From assembly GCF_900113175.1 (NCBI RefSeq), contig NZ_FOOK01000010.1, forward strand, positions 1 through 64,000: DNA of 64,000 bases. The letters run 5' to 3'. The DNA comes from Planifilum fulgidum. GTDB taxonomy: Bacteria; Bacillota; Bacilli; Thermoactinomycetales; DSM-44946. The notes beneath the pieces are model-generated. The model made no database searches and had not been told where the DNA came from. It was given only the letters and a program-made list of their open reading frames with translations. This document shows positions 1 to 8,253 of the stretch, piece by piece; within the stretch, counting starts at the first letter, position 1; each line of letters starts with the position of its first letter. A program made the position numbers and the translations under genes.

Positions 1-2
1 AC

Positions 3-233
3 CGTTTAAGTGAAAGGGGCAAACAACTGTATAAACGACGGAGTCAGACCATTGAGCGCAGCTTCGCTGACGCCAAAGAACTTCATGGGCTTCGTTATGC
101 ACGCTACAGGGGGCTTGCCAAAGTCAGAGAGCAATGCCTCCTTATTGCCGTGGCTCAAAACATCAAAAAAATGGCCTTGCTCCTCTCGAAGAGAGGAAAA
201 GGCTTTGTGATCCGCCTAATTTACCAAATCTAA
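3..233 (+). CDS. IS1182-type transposase, C-terminal end (cut by window edge)
   Basis: An open frame runs into the window from the left edge and stops with TAA at 231-233, leaving 76 codons. The residues include IERSFADAKELHGLRYARYR followed by GLAKVREQCLLIAVAQNIKK, the typical C-terminal end of IS1182-family DDE transposases. There this segment follows the catalytic Glu and ends in a basic tail. Only the 3' end is visible, so it cannot be told whether the element is intact. No terminal inverted repeat was identified with confidence downstream. The family call rests on motif memory and is fairly sure. Confidence 0.75.
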   Translation, partial: RLSERGKQLYKRRSQTIERSFADAKELHGLRYARYRGLAKVREQCLLIAVAQNIKKMALLLSKRGKGFVIRLIYQI

Positions 234-268
234 TTTCCTTTATCTGTTTATTCCCCATAAACATGCAA

Positions 269-306
269 CCCCTGGCGCTTTTCTTGCGAAAAGAGCCAGG
301 GGGTTT
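269..306 (+). terminator. Terminator after the transposase
   Basis: A long stem pairs CCCCTGGC with GCCAGGGG, and CTTTTC with GAAAAG inside it around a TTGC loop. A short T-rich stretch follows. It lies 35 bp past the transposase stop. Confidence 0.6.
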
Positions 307-318
307 GTCATCAATCTC

Positions 319-343
319 ACCGACCGGAAGGTCGGTGCTTCTT
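319..343 (+). terminator. Short second hairpin
   Basis: ACCGACC pairs with GGTCGGT over a four-base loop and is followed by a T-rich run. It could be a back-up terminator or part of the end of the insertion sequence. Confidence 0.35.
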
Positions 344-1682
344 TGTTTCGGGAAAGGGCAAGAACCTGGATTGCGTTCCCGTCCACCGATTGCAGGAGGG
401 GCAGAATGATGCGGGCGGCCATGGAGGTTCCGGATCGGCCGCCTGAGGCATGCAGCGGCTGTTCGGGATACATTCCCGGGCACATGGTGTTTGCTTCTTT
501 GAGCGCCCGGAGAATTTCAAGGAAAATCTCAAAACTTCCGCAGATGAGGGCGGCGGGAACCATACCTGTGCCCGGCGATTGCAGGGCGGAGCGGGTGGCC
601 GTCCTGCCGTCCCGGTCCTCTGGATCGGCGCCCTATGTACCGGACAAAGCGGTTTCAGCCGGGGACAGCCTCTCTCCCCGCCGATTCCTGTTTTCGCCGA
701 CGAGTTCCCGATGCACACGGGTTGTCTGTGTCCCGGTTGGTTTCTAAATCCTTTGGGTGGCTTGGCGCAGGTTTAGAAAATTGGAGCGGGAAGAAGGGGT
801 TCTGCGTTTGAAGATTTCGCGCTCCGAGTCCAGGAAGGGACGACTGTCCGGAGGATCGGTTTCAGCATCGCAAACCCAGCGGTTCGGCTCATATACGTCA
901 TTTTCCCCATCGCTCACCGCGCAGACCCCTTCCGATTCGCAATACCGGCTGTTTGGAAGACACGAAGGTCACGGCGTCAACCATCTGACAAGGGGGATAC
1001 CCGGTCCATGACGAAGACAACCCATCCGGAAGTGGCCTGTGTAAATCAGGGCGTCTGTCCAATACGCCGCTGCATCAGGGATCGGTGTTGACGCGGGGCC
1101 GCTTCCCGAAGGGAAGGCGATGGAAAAATGGGCGGTTGATTTTGTTGGCATGCATCCGGGGCAGCTTCCATGTGAAGAAAACCAGTAACGGGAATATCGG
1201 GAAATGGCAATAAGAGGGTGTCACGCTCTCATTCTTCGCGTTGGGCCGGATAAGCCGGTCAACTTGAGCCGCGGGGGATGCCGGGCCTCTTTTCAATTTT
1301 TGTTCGGCGGGAGATGATGTGGAGGTTTTGTGATAATACAACCTTCGACAAAAAAGCTTAAATTGTCCCTTTCCGCTGAAGATGGTATGATTAAACCGAG
1401 AGTCAAAGGCAAAGAGCAGGACGGAAAGAGGCCGCATTTGACAAAGGATACCGCGCAGCAGGCGGGGGATGACCGCCGGTTAAGAGAAGGGCGGGTTTGA
1501 GGAGGAAACCTCCCCGTTGAATCGCGCCCGTCCGAAGAAGCGGGGCAGGCCGCCCGACTGGCTGATCCGGCTTAAGCTACCGACGGCGGGGCGTTTTCCG
1601 GGACGGATCGCCCCGGGGCATCGGTGGGGCGGTATGCCGCCTTCGCCGGAGGAGAAGTGGTGCGCGCGTTGAATATCTTTCC
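344..1682. other. Gene-poor stretch, no supported gene
   Basis: About 1.3 kb between the insertion-sequence end and the glucokinase promoter. Short open frames exist on both strands, but none has a plausible start, a recognisable motif or the composition of the neighbouring genes. Long overlapping frames on the opposite strand are the expected by-product of high GC. I see no tRNA, riboswitch or repeat here. It may be the decayed landing zone of the insertion sequence. Confidence 0.5.
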
Positions 1683-1718
1683 AGGGACAAAAGATGTCCA
1701 ACCTTGACCAAAAATGTC
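1683..1718 (+). promoter_or_regulatory. CggR-like tandem operator of the glucokinase-yvcK operon
   Basis: The 36 bp read AGGGAC-N6-TGTC-N4-CTTGAC-N6-TGTC. This is the architecture described for the Bacillus subtilis CggR operator (CGGGAC-N6-TGTC twice, 20-bp period). The first half-site is near perfect and the second has two mismatches. It overlaps the -35 of the promoter at 1704-1732, so binding should block initiation. The same architecture occurs before cggR at 18396-18431 in this window. Confidence 0.55.
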
Positions 1719-1732
1719 CCGTGACGTATAAA
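1704..1732 (+). promoter_or_regulatory. Sigma-A promoter of the glcK-rapZ-yvcK-whiA-crh operon
   Basis: TTGACC, a 17-bp spacer and TATAAA. The predicted transcript starts near 1739. This excludes the upstream in-frame ATG at 1694 and supports the start at 1769. Confidence 0.65.
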
Positions 1733-1768
1733 GGGGAAAAAGTCCATCAATACGGGGGATCGAGGGGA

Positions 1769-2725
1769 ATGGAAAAACGTTACATCGGTGTGGATCTCGG
1801 CGGAACCAATATCAAGGTCGGTGTGGTGGACCCGGCGGGGAAGCTGTTGTACAAGACGGAACGGCCCACGCGGGCCGAGGAGGGAACGGAGGCGGTGATC
1901 CGCCGCATCACCTCCTGCGCCCGGGAAGCGGCGGAGGCGGCGGGCGCCTCCTGGGACCAGATTGCCGGCGTCGGGGTGGGCCTGCCCGGTTTTCTGGACA
2001 TTCCCCGGGGGGTTGTCAAGCGGTTGACCAATCTGCCCTGGGAGAACGTTCCGATCCGGGACCTGTTGGAAAAAGCCTGGGAGCGGCCCGTGATGATCGA
2101 CAATGACGCCAATGTCGCCGCCCTCGGTGAAGCCTGGAGCGGCGCGGGGGCGGGGGTTTCCGATCTGGTCTGCATCACGCTGGGAACGGGAGTGGGAGGC
2201 GGTGTGATTGCCGGCGGCCGTCTGGTGCATGGCGTCGGCGGCGCCGCCGGGGAGATCGGGCACATCCGGATGGAGGAAGGCGGCGCCCCCTGCGGATGCG
2301 GCCAGCGGGGCTGCCTGGAGACCATCGCCTCCGCCACCGGCATCGTCCGCATGGCAAAGGAAATGGTGGCCTCCGGCCGGAAGACCGCCCTGGCCGAAGC
2401 GGCGCGGGCGGGCACCCTCTCTTCCCGGGATGTGTTCCGGGAAATGGAGGCGGGGGATTCCGTCGCCCGGGAAGTGGTCGAGCGGGCGACCGATGCCCTG
2501 GCAAGGGCGATGGCCACCCTTTCCGTCGTCCTCAATCCGGCCCGCTTCATCATCGGCGGAGGCGTGGCCCGGGCCGGGGACTCCCTGTTCCGCCCCCTTC
2601 GGGAGGCGTACAAGAAGCACGCGCTGCCCTCCGCGGCCGAGGGCGTGTCCATCGTTCCCGCCCAGTTGGGAAACGATGCAGGGGTGATCGGAGCGGCCGG
2701 TCTCGTTGCTCGCAGGGGCGATTGA
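1769..2725 (+). CDS. glcK: ROK-family glucokinase
   Basis: Predicted to phosphorylate glucose with ATP to glucose 6-phosphate in the cytoplasm, feeding glycolysis. The 318-residue protein has the N-terminal phosphate-binding loop VDLGGTNIKVGVVD, the catalytic Asp in IDNDANVAALGE, the glycine-rich TLGTGVGGGV segment, and the ROK zinc site CGCGQRGCLE after GHIRM. Length fits the family. The start at 1769 is chosen because it lies downstream of the predicted transcription start and has GAGGGG upstream; an ATG at 1694 falls inside the promoter. It is the first gene of a run leading into rapZ 42 bp downstream. The substrate is inferred from family similarity, and other ROK sugar kinases are possible. 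Confidence 0.88.
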   Translation: MEKRYIGVDLGGTNIKVGVVDPAGKLLYKTERPTRAEEGTEAVIRRITSCAREAAEAAGASWDQIAGVGVGLPGFLDIPRGVVKRLTNLPWENVPIRDLLEKAWERPVMIDNDANVAALGEAWSGAGAGVSDLVCITLGTGVGGGVIAGGRLVHGVGGAAGEIGHIRMEEGGAPCGCGQRGCLETIASATGIVRMAKEMVASGRKTALAEAARAGTLSSRDVFREMEAGDSVAREVVERATDALARAMATLSVVLNPARFIIGGGVARAGDSLFRPLREAYKKHALPSAAEGVSIVPAQLGNDAGVIGAAGLVARRGD

Positions 2726-2767
2726 AACATATAATAAAAAGAAGCGGAGGAAGAAGGGGGTGGTGGA

Positions 2768-3643
2768 GTGGACGCGGGGAAAGGCATCAATCTGGTCGTG
2801 ATCACGGGCATGTCGGGCGCGGGCAAAACCGTGGCCGTGCAGAGCCTGGAGGATCTCGGGTTTTTTTGCATCGACAACCTGCCGCCCATTCTGCTGCCCA
2901 AGTTTGTGGAGCTTTTGGAGCAGTCGAAGGGAAAGCTGCGGAAAGCCGCGTTGGTGATCGATCTCAGGGGCCGGGAATTTTTTTCTTCCCTGTTTGAGTC
3001 GCTGGACACCTTGGAGAAGCACCACGGGATTCATTACCAGATCCTTTTCCTGGAAGCCAGCGACCAGGTCCTGGTGCGGCGGTACAAGGAGACCCGCCGC
3101 CGCCATCCTTTGTCCCGGGACGGAACGCCCCTGGACGGGATCTTGCAGGAACGGAAATTGCTCGAGGAGATCAAAGGACGGGCCCATCACATCATCGACA
3201 CCAGCCATCTGAAACCGAACCAGCTGAAGGAAAAACTGGCCGCCCGGTTCGGCCAGTCGGGACGGGAGAGGATGACGGTCACGTTCCTTTCCTTCGGATT
3301 CAAATACGGGGTTCCCATCGACGTGGATCTGGTCTTCGACGTCCGTTTTCTTCCCAATCCCCACTATGTGAAATCCCTTCGCCCGCACACCGGAAAGGAT
3401 TCGGATGTGTACGAGTACGTGATGAAATGGGAACAAACCAAGCAATTCATCGACAAGTTGACGGATCTTTTGTCTTTCCTCCTTCCCCATTATCATCGGG
3501 AAGGAAAAACCCAGCTGGTGGTGGGGATCGGGTGCACGGGGGGAAAACACCGTTCGGTGGCCATCGCGGAGCATCTTTCCCGGGTTTTCAGCGAAAGGGA
3601 AAGCTGTCGGGTCGCGCATCGGGACATCGATAAGGATGCGTAA
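2768..3643 (+). CDS. rapZ: RNase adapter protein RapZ (YvcJ family)
   Basis: A P-loop protein of 291 residues. The Walker A GMSGAGKT lies at residues 14-21, with IDNLPP soon after. The conserved C-terminal domain includes [10 protein letters not shown] and [16 protein letters not shown], the signature of the family. In Escherichia coli RapZ guides RNase E to the glmS-activating sRNA GlmZ. In Bacillota the homologue YvcJ binds nucleotides and its target is less clear, so RNA-adapter activity is inference here. It starts with GTG behind a GGAGGAAGAAGGGGG leader and sits just upstream of yvcK, the standard Bacillota order. Confidence 0.92.
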   Translation: MDAGKGINLVVITGMSGAGKTVAVQSLEDLGFFCIDNLPPILLPKFVELLEQSKGKLRKAALVIDLRGREFFSSLFESLDTLEKHHGIHYQILFLEASDQVLVRRYKETRRRHPLSRDGTPLDGILQERKLLEEIKGRAHHIIDTSHLKPNQLKEKLAARFGQSGRERMTVTFLSFGFKYGVPIDVDLVFDVRFLPNPHYVKSLRPHTGKDSDVYEYVMKWEQTKQFIDKLTDLLSFLLPHYHREGKTQLVVGIGCTGGKHRSVAIAEHLSRVFSERESCRVAHRDIDKDA

Positions 3644-3657
3644 ATGAGGTGTCGAGG

Positions 3658-4659
3658 ATGAAAGAATACCCGAGGGGGGAATCCCGCCGTCCTCATATCG
3701 TGGCGATCGGCGGAGGGACGGGGCTGCCGGTTTTGTTGCGCGGGCTGAAGAAGGCCCCCGTCGATATCACCGCCGTCGTGACGGTGGCGGACGATGGGGG
3801 AAGTTCCGGTCGCCTCCGCAACGATATGCAAATGCCCCCTCCCGGTGATGTGCGCAATGTGCTCATCGCTCTGGCGGACACGGAACCCCTGTTGGAGCAG
3901 GTCCTGCAACACCGGTTCACCAACGGGGACGGGCTGGCGGGTCACGCGCTGGGCAACCTGATGTTGGCCGCACTGAAGGAGATAACCGGCGATTTCACCC
4001 AGGCCATCGAGGAGATGAGCCGCGTGCTGGCCGTCCGGGGACAGGTTTTGCCGGCCAGTTCCCAGGACGTGGTCCTCCTGGCCGAGATGACCGACGGCAC
4101 CATCATCCGCGGCGAATCGCAGATCCCCAAATCGGGGAAAAAAATCCGTCGCGTCTTTCTTCATCCGCCCCAACCCGATCCCCACGACGACGCCCTCGAC
4201 GCCATCGCCGGGGCGGACGCCATCGTTATCGGCCCGGGAAGCCTTTACACCAGCATTTTGCCCAATCTGCTGGTGAGGGGGATGGCCGAGGCGATACGGG
4301 CATCTTCGGCCGTCAAGCTCTACATCTGCAACGTGATGACCCAACCGGGGGAAACCGACGGTTTCACCGCCTCGGATCACGTCCGGGCGATCTACGATCA
4401 CGTCGGGGACCGCTTTTTTGACACGGTGATCGTCAACAATGCGGTGCCGCCGCCGTCGATCCGGCGAAAATACGCCGCGAAAGGGGCGGAAACCGTTCTG
4501 CCGGATGTCGATCGCCTCCAGAAATTGGGATGTCACGTCATCGCCGACAATCTTTTGCTGTACGGTCGCGATTCCTACCTGCGTCACGATGCGGACCGCC
4601 TTTGCCGCCACATCCTCGAACAGGTGCGGGACAGGAAACGCCGCCGCTGCAGCGGATAG
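3658..4659 (+). CDS. yvcK: YvcK/CofD-like gluconeogenesis factor
   Basis: The N-terminal VAIGGGTGLPVLLRGLKK and the later VTVADDGGSSGRLR are the nucleotide-sugar-binding signatures of the YvcK family, related to CofD. In B. subtilis YvcK is needed for cell shape and growth on gluconeogenic carbon sources and binds UDP-GlcNAc-type ligands. No enzymatic product is established. The ATG at 3658 is preferred because GAGGTG lies six bases upstream. A GTG at 3649 is in frame but has no good ribosome site. It follows rapZ closely and is followed by whiA 15 bp later, so co-expression is likely. Confidence 0.92.
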   Translation: MKEYPRGESRRPHIVAIGGGTGLPVLLRGLKKAPVDITAVVTVADDGGSSGRLRNDMQMPPPGDVRNVLIALADTEPLLEQVLQHRFTNGDGLAGHALGNLMLAALKEITGDFTQAIEEMSRVLAVRGQVLPASSQDVVLLAEMTDGTIIRGESQIPKSGKKIRRVFLHPPQPDPHDDALDAIAGADAIVIGPGSLYTSILPNLLVRGMAEAIRASSAVKLYICNVMTQPGETDGFTASDHVRAIYDHVGDRFFDTVIVNNAVPPPSIRRKYAAKGAETVLPDVDRLQKLGCHVIADNLLLYGRDSYLRHDADRLCRHILEQVRDRKRRRCSG

Positions 4660-4674
4660 AGAAGAGGTGCCCCC

Positions 4675-5625
4675 ATGTCTTCCTTTGCCGCCCAAACGAA
4701 AAACGAGCTGGCCCGGGTTGAAGCCCCCCCTTGCTGCCAGAGGGCGGAGCTTTCCGCCCTGGTGCGGATCAACGGAACGATTTCGCTTCACCGCCGCTCC
4801 ATCGTGTTGGATGTGTCCACGGAAAACGCCGCCATCGCCCGTCACATCTTCACCCTGATCAAGCGATTGTACGGAGTTCACCCGGAGGTTTTCGTCCGCA
4901 AAAAGGTTCGCCTGAAGAAGAACAATGTGTACTTCAACCGCCTCACCGCGGATGCCAAGCGGGTGCTGCTCGATCTGAAGATCCTGCAGGAGGGGGAAAG
5001 GCTGACGCAGACCGAGGGCATCGACCCCGAACTGATCAAGTCCCTCTGCTGCCGCCGCTCCTATCTGCGCGGGGCGTTCATGGCCAGCGGATCCGTGAAC
5101 AATCCCGACAGCGGCTCCTATCACCTGGAGATTGTCACCACCTATCAGGATCACGCCGAGGCCATCTGCCGGCTGATGAACCGGTTTCACCTTCACGCCA
5201 AGGTGATCGAGCGGAAGAAGGGATACGTGATCTATGTCAAGGAAGGGGACAAGATCGGCGAATTTCTCAGCATCATCGGGGCGCATCAATCCCTTCTCCA
5301 ATTTGAAGACGTCCGGATCATGAAGGACATGCGCAATTCGGTCAACCGGCTCGTCAACTGCGAAACGGCCAACCTGAACAAGACGATTCAGGCGGCGATG
5401 CGCCAGATTGAGAACATCCGATTGATCGACCGGGAGCTGGGTCTGGACCAACTGCCCGCCCGGTTGCGGGAGATCGCCGAGGTGCGGCTGAAGCATCCCG
5501 AGATCACCCTGACGGAATTGGGACAGATGTTGCCCAGCGGAAAAGTGAGCAAATCGGCGGTCAATCACCGGCTGCGGAAGCTGGACGAAATCGCCAGGCA
5601 GCTGCGCCGCCACACGGAAGGTTAA
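4675..5625 (+). CDS. whiA: DNA-binding protein WhiA
   Basis: 316 residues, the normal size. The N-terminal half resembles a degenerate LAGLIDADG homing-endonuclease fold, and [18 protein letters not shown] is the family-typical segment. The C-terminal helix-turn-helix is in the region of [25 protein letters not shown]. WhiA is a sporulation regulator in Streptomyces and influences cell division and chromosome segregation in Bacillus. AGAGGTG precedes the ATG. It stands in the conserved rapZ-yvcK-whiA-crh order, so assignment is secure. Confidence 0.94.
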   Translation: MSSFAAQTKNELARVEAPPCCQRAELSALVRINGTISLHRRSIVLDVSTENAAIARHIFTLIKRLYGVHPEVFVRKKVRLKKNNVYFNRLTADAKRVLLDLKILQEGERLTQTEGIDPELIKSLCCRRSYLRGAFMASGSVNNPDSGSYHLEIVTTYQDHAEAICRLMNRFHLHAKVIERKKGYVIYVKEGDKIGEFLSIIGAHQSLLQFEDVRIMKDMRNSVNRLVNCETANLNKTIQAAMRQIENIRLIDRELGLDQLPARLREIAEVRLKHPEITLTELGQMLPSGKVSKSAVNHRLRKLDEIARQLRRHTEG

Positions 5626-5691
5626 CCGTCCCGGCCACTTCAACCGGGTTCACATAACATTTTGCAAGCACCCAAAGAGGAGGAAAATGAA

Positions 5692-5952
5692 ATGGTGGAA
5701 AAGCGCGTTGTCGTCAAATTGCAAACCGGTCTTCATGCCCGTCCGGCCGCCCTGTTCGTCCAGGAGGCGAACAAGTACGCTTCGGAAATTTTCGTCCAAA
5801 AGGGAGACAAAAAGGTGAATGCCAAGAGCATCATGGGGATCATGAGCCTCGCCGTGGCGAAGGGAACGGAAATCGTCATTTCCGCCGACGGCCCCGACGC
5901 CGAAAAAGCGGTTGAAGCACTCGCGGAAATGGTCAACAAGGAAGAGGTCTAA
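5692..5952 (+). CDS. crh: Crh-like HPr protein that keeps His-15
   Basis: An 86-residue HPr-fold protein. Position in the yvcK operon and the segments RPAALFVQEANKY and KKVNAKSIMGIMSLAV make it Crh-like. Ser-46, the HPr kinase target that allows CcpA binding, is present in KSIMG. Unlike B. subtilis Crh, which has Gln at position 15, this protein reads TGLHARPAA with His-15, the residue phosphorylated by enzyme I in true HPr. It might serve in PTS transfer, in carbon repression, or both. AAAGAGGAGG precedes the ATG at 5692. A TTG at 5662 is in frame but upstream of that ribosome site. Confidence 0.85.
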   Translation: MVEKRVVVKLQTGLHARPAALFVQEANKYASEIFVQKGDKKVNAKSIMGIMSLAVAKGTEIVISADGPDAEKAVEALAEMVNKEEV

Positions 5953-5972
5953 GAGTTGGAGGAGAGCCGGAA

Positions 5973-6335
5973 GTGGCGAGAAATGCCATCAACTCCTATG
6001 CAGAGATCATGGATTGGATCGAGGATCTGGTTTCGATGGAGACTCTCAAGAAAGCGATCCGGCACGACATCGCGGCATTGTCCGAAGTGAACCTGCTCAT
6101 GCGCGAACCCATTCACCTGATGTACCTGCGCGCGCTGGACAAAGTGAATCAGCAGCTGCAGGAAGTCCGGAGCAAATTGGGTTCCACGGGCGTGAAAATC
6201 GTCAACATCGAACAGAAGGAAGACAGTTGCGAAGTGGTTGTCCGCATCAGCAACAACGATTTTCACTATCCCTTTCTCAACGAGCACATCCGGGCGAAGT
6301 GCTCGGAGAAATTCCGCCTCTATTGCCGAATGTAG
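5973..6335 (+). CDS. Conserved-looking hypothetical protein, last gene of the yvcK operon
   Basis: I do not recognise this 120-residue protein. It starts with GTG eight bases behind GGAGGAGAG and lies 20 bp after crh, so it is almost certainly translated from the same mRNA. It appears soluble, with an N-terminal helical part (residues 1-70, including MDWIEDLVSMETLKKAI) and a C-terminal part with beta pattern (VKIVNIEQKEDSCEVVVRI). There are no membrane segments or signal peptide. The strong terminator at 6370-6405 closes the operon after it. In B. subtilis other genes occupy this position. Confidence 0.7.
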   Translation: MARNAINSYAEIMDWIEDLVSMETLKKAIRHDIAALSEVNLLMREPIHLMYLRALDKVNQQLQEVRSKLGSTGVKIVNIEQKEDSCEVVVRISNNDFHYPFLNEHIRAKCSEKFRLYCRM

Positions 6336-6369
6336 AGGCGGGACAAGCGCATATCGGCGGGAGCCCTTT

Positions 6370-6405
6370 AGATTTGTGCGCCTCTTCGGCGCCAATCTTT
6401 TTTTT
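6370..6405 (+). terminator. Terminator of the glcK-yvcK operon
   Basis: AGATT and GCGCC pair with GGCGC and AATCT around a TCTTC loop, followed by eight T residues. It is a textbook intrinsic terminator 35 bp past the preceding stop. Confidence 0.8.
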
Positions 6406-6497
6406 AATATTTTGTGGCGTTTTTTCTTTGGGGGTTGATCTTTTTTCCCTTGAGGGAGCACGATGGAAAAAGGATGAAGGGGAGGAGGGCGTATTAT

Positions 6498-7718
6498 ATG
6501 CTGAGATTTTTTGTCCATGTTTCCTTCCTGTTTTTTTCGCTGGTGGCTTTAACCGGGGCTTGGATGCGCTATTACCCCTTTGCCCCCGGGACCTCCATCC
6601 CTTATTCCCACGTGCTCCACGCCCATTCCCACTTCGCCCTTCTGGGCTGGGCCTTTATGGGCTGCTTTGTGCTTTTTCTGCACTTCTTCTGGGAGCGCAT
6701 TCGCCATAAAAAGCAGGCCATCCTGGCGGCTTCGGCGATGGCCGGGATTTCCCTGGCGATGTTGTTCGCCTTTTTGTATCAGGGTTACGGACCGCTGTCC
6801 ATCGCCGTATCCACTTTGCACATTTTTGCGGAGTATTGGGCGGCCTTCATCTTTTACCGGACCGTCAGAGAAAACCCCGCCTTCTCCGAAATCGGGGGGA
6901 CGTTTATCAAGGGTTCCTTGGCTTTCCTCCTCCTCTCTTCCGCCGGCCCCTTTTCCCTCGCCTTTATCGCCGCCCGCGGAATGAAGGAGACGCCCTGGTA
7001 CGACATGGCCATCTATTTTTATTTGCACTTCCAATACAACGGGTGGCTTCTGCTGTTTTTGATCGGGATGTTCGTCCTATGGCTTCGGAGAAAAGCGGTT
7101 CCCTTTGACGCCGGGGGAACGAAGGCCGCCTTCTGGATGTATGTCATCGCATTGTTTCCGGGGTATTTTCATTCCATCCTGTGGATGGAGCCGGGGAAAT
7201 TCGTGGAGGGGCTGGCCGTCGCCGCGGGCGTGGTCCAGTTTGTCGCCGTGCTCCTCCTTTTCCGGTCCTTCAGGGGAAGCTGGCGCCATCTCCGAAGGAA
7301 GTGTCCCGGTCCGGTCAACGCCGGTCTCCTTTTGACGATGCTTGCGCTCTTGGTCAAAAGCGCCCTGGAGCTGGGTCTCCTCTTGCCGGGATTGACCGAC
7401 CTCGTCTACGACACCCGGAGCGTGGTGATCGGTTATCTGCATCTCACGCTGCTGGGATTTGTCAGCTTTTTCATCCTGATCCAATACATCATGGCGGGAA
7501 TCTGGGAGGCGGACAAACAGGCCGTGCATGGGATTTCCGTCTTTTATGCCGGATTTTTGCTGAATGAGCTCCTCCTGTTTATGATGGGTTTGGCGGAATG
7601 GATCGAAGCGCCGCAACTTCCCTTCCGTCTGGAAGGGCTCCTCCTGGCCGGCCTGATGCTCCTGGCGGGGATCCTTCTGATGTGGCGGAGCTTCGCCCGG
7701 GGCGGTTCCGGGATCTGA
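6498..7718 (+). CDS. Polytopic membrane protein with His-rich HAHSHFALLGW motif
   Basis: About 406 residues with roughly eleven or twelve hydrophobic segments. The segment SHVLHAHSHFALLGWAFMG in the second helix and GYLHLTLLGFVSF near the C-terminus place several His residues in membrane helices. This resembles the haem-ligand pattern of haem-copper-oxidase-like proteins. No complete copper-site motif is visible, so terminal oxidase function is not supported. A haem- or metal-binding membrane protein is the most I would infer. The start at 6498 follows GGAGGAGGG by nine bases; upstream in-frame ATGs at 6414 and 6474 lack this. It appears monocistronic between two transcription units. Confidence 0.7.
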   Translation: MLRFFVHVSFLFFSLVALTGAWMRYYPFAPGTSIPYSHVLHAHSHFALLGWAFMGCFVLFLHFFWERIRHKKQAILAASAMAGISLAMLFAFLYQGYGPLSIAVSTLHIFAEYWAAFIFYRTVRENPAFSEIGGTFIKGSLAFLLLSSAGPFSLAFIAARGMKETPWYDMAIYFYLHFQYNGWLLLFLIGMFVLWLRRKAVPFDAGGTKAAFWMYVIALFPGYFHSILWMEPGKFVEGLAVAAGVVQFVAVLLLFRSFRGSWRHLRRKCPGPVNAGLLLTMLALLVKSALELGLLLPGLTDLVYDTRSVVIGYLHLTLLGFVSFFILIQYIMAGIWEADKQAVHGISVFYAGFLLNELLLFMMGLAEWIEAPQLPFRLEGLLLAGLMLLAGILLMWRSFARGGSGI

Positions 7719-7759
7719 AGGGAGAACAGCGGAAAAAGTTATTCATTTTTAGATTTTAC

Positions 7760-7789
7760 TTGTCATTGATCAAGTTTCTTATCTATAAT
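7760..7789 (+). promoter_or_regulatory. Promoter of the TM2 gene
   Basis: TTGTCA, an 18-bp spacer and a perfect TATAAT, 47 bp before the ATG of the TM2-domain gene. The surroundings are AT-rich. Confidence 0.7.
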
Positions 7790-7836
7790 GATCTGGAAAA
7801 CATGCGAATTGATCTTAATTTATAGGAGGAATGTAA

Positions 7837-8187
7837 ATGTCTAATTTGGCGCTGAAACAGCAGTTGAACCAACACCAGTTGTCGATGGTTCAGAGTGAGA
7901 TGGAACACAAGATGAAGTCGATGGCGGTCGCATACTTATTGGCCATTTTTCTGGGATATTTCGGTGCGCACCGGTTTTATGTCAGAAAGACGGGCACGGC
8001 CGTCACTCAACTGGTGCTCTTCCTCCTCGGGGTTGTGACCGCGATCTTTTTGGTTGGGTTCGTGTTTCTCTTCATTGTCGGGTTCTGGGTTTTAATCGAC
8101 CTGTTTTTGCTCCATGGCCAAGTAAACCGTTTGAACGAGGAAATTGAACGGGAGATCATTGAGCAGGTGTTGCGCCAAAGCGCGTGA
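7837..8187 (+). CDS. TM2 domain-containing membrane protein
   Basis: 116 residues. After a polar, Gln-rich N-terminus comes the TM2 hallmark FLGYFGAHRFYVRKTGTAVTQ between two hydrophobic helices (about 48-65 and 68-98), then a charged C-terminal tail. TM2 proteins are small integral membrane proteins of largely unknown role. AGGAGG precedes the ATG, a strong promoter lies upstream and a terminator downstream, so this is a single-gene unit. Confidence 0.85.
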   Translation: MSNLALKQQLNQHQLSMVQSEMEHKMKSMAVAYLLAIFLGYFGAHRFYVRKTGTAVTQLVLFLLGVVTAIFLVGFVFLFIVGFWVLIDLFLLHGQVNRLNEEIEREIIEQVLRQSA

Positions 8188-8208
8188 ACGATCGGCTGGG
8201 AAAAATGA

Positions 8209-8246
8209 GCGGAGGGCGGCAGATTTCCGCCCTCCGCTTTGTTTTC
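8209..8246. terminator. Terminator between the TM2 gene and the convergent thermitase gene
   Basis: GCGGAGGGCGG pairs with CCGCCCTCCGC around a seven-base loop and is followed by TTTGTTTT. It lies between convergent genes and may act in both directions. Confidence 0.8.
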
Positions 8247-8253
8247 AGCGACA

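Noticed and set aside
1577-3619. Minus-strand open frame of 680 codons opposite glcK and rapZ
   Set aside because: It is the high-GC antisense shadow of two clearly recognised genes.
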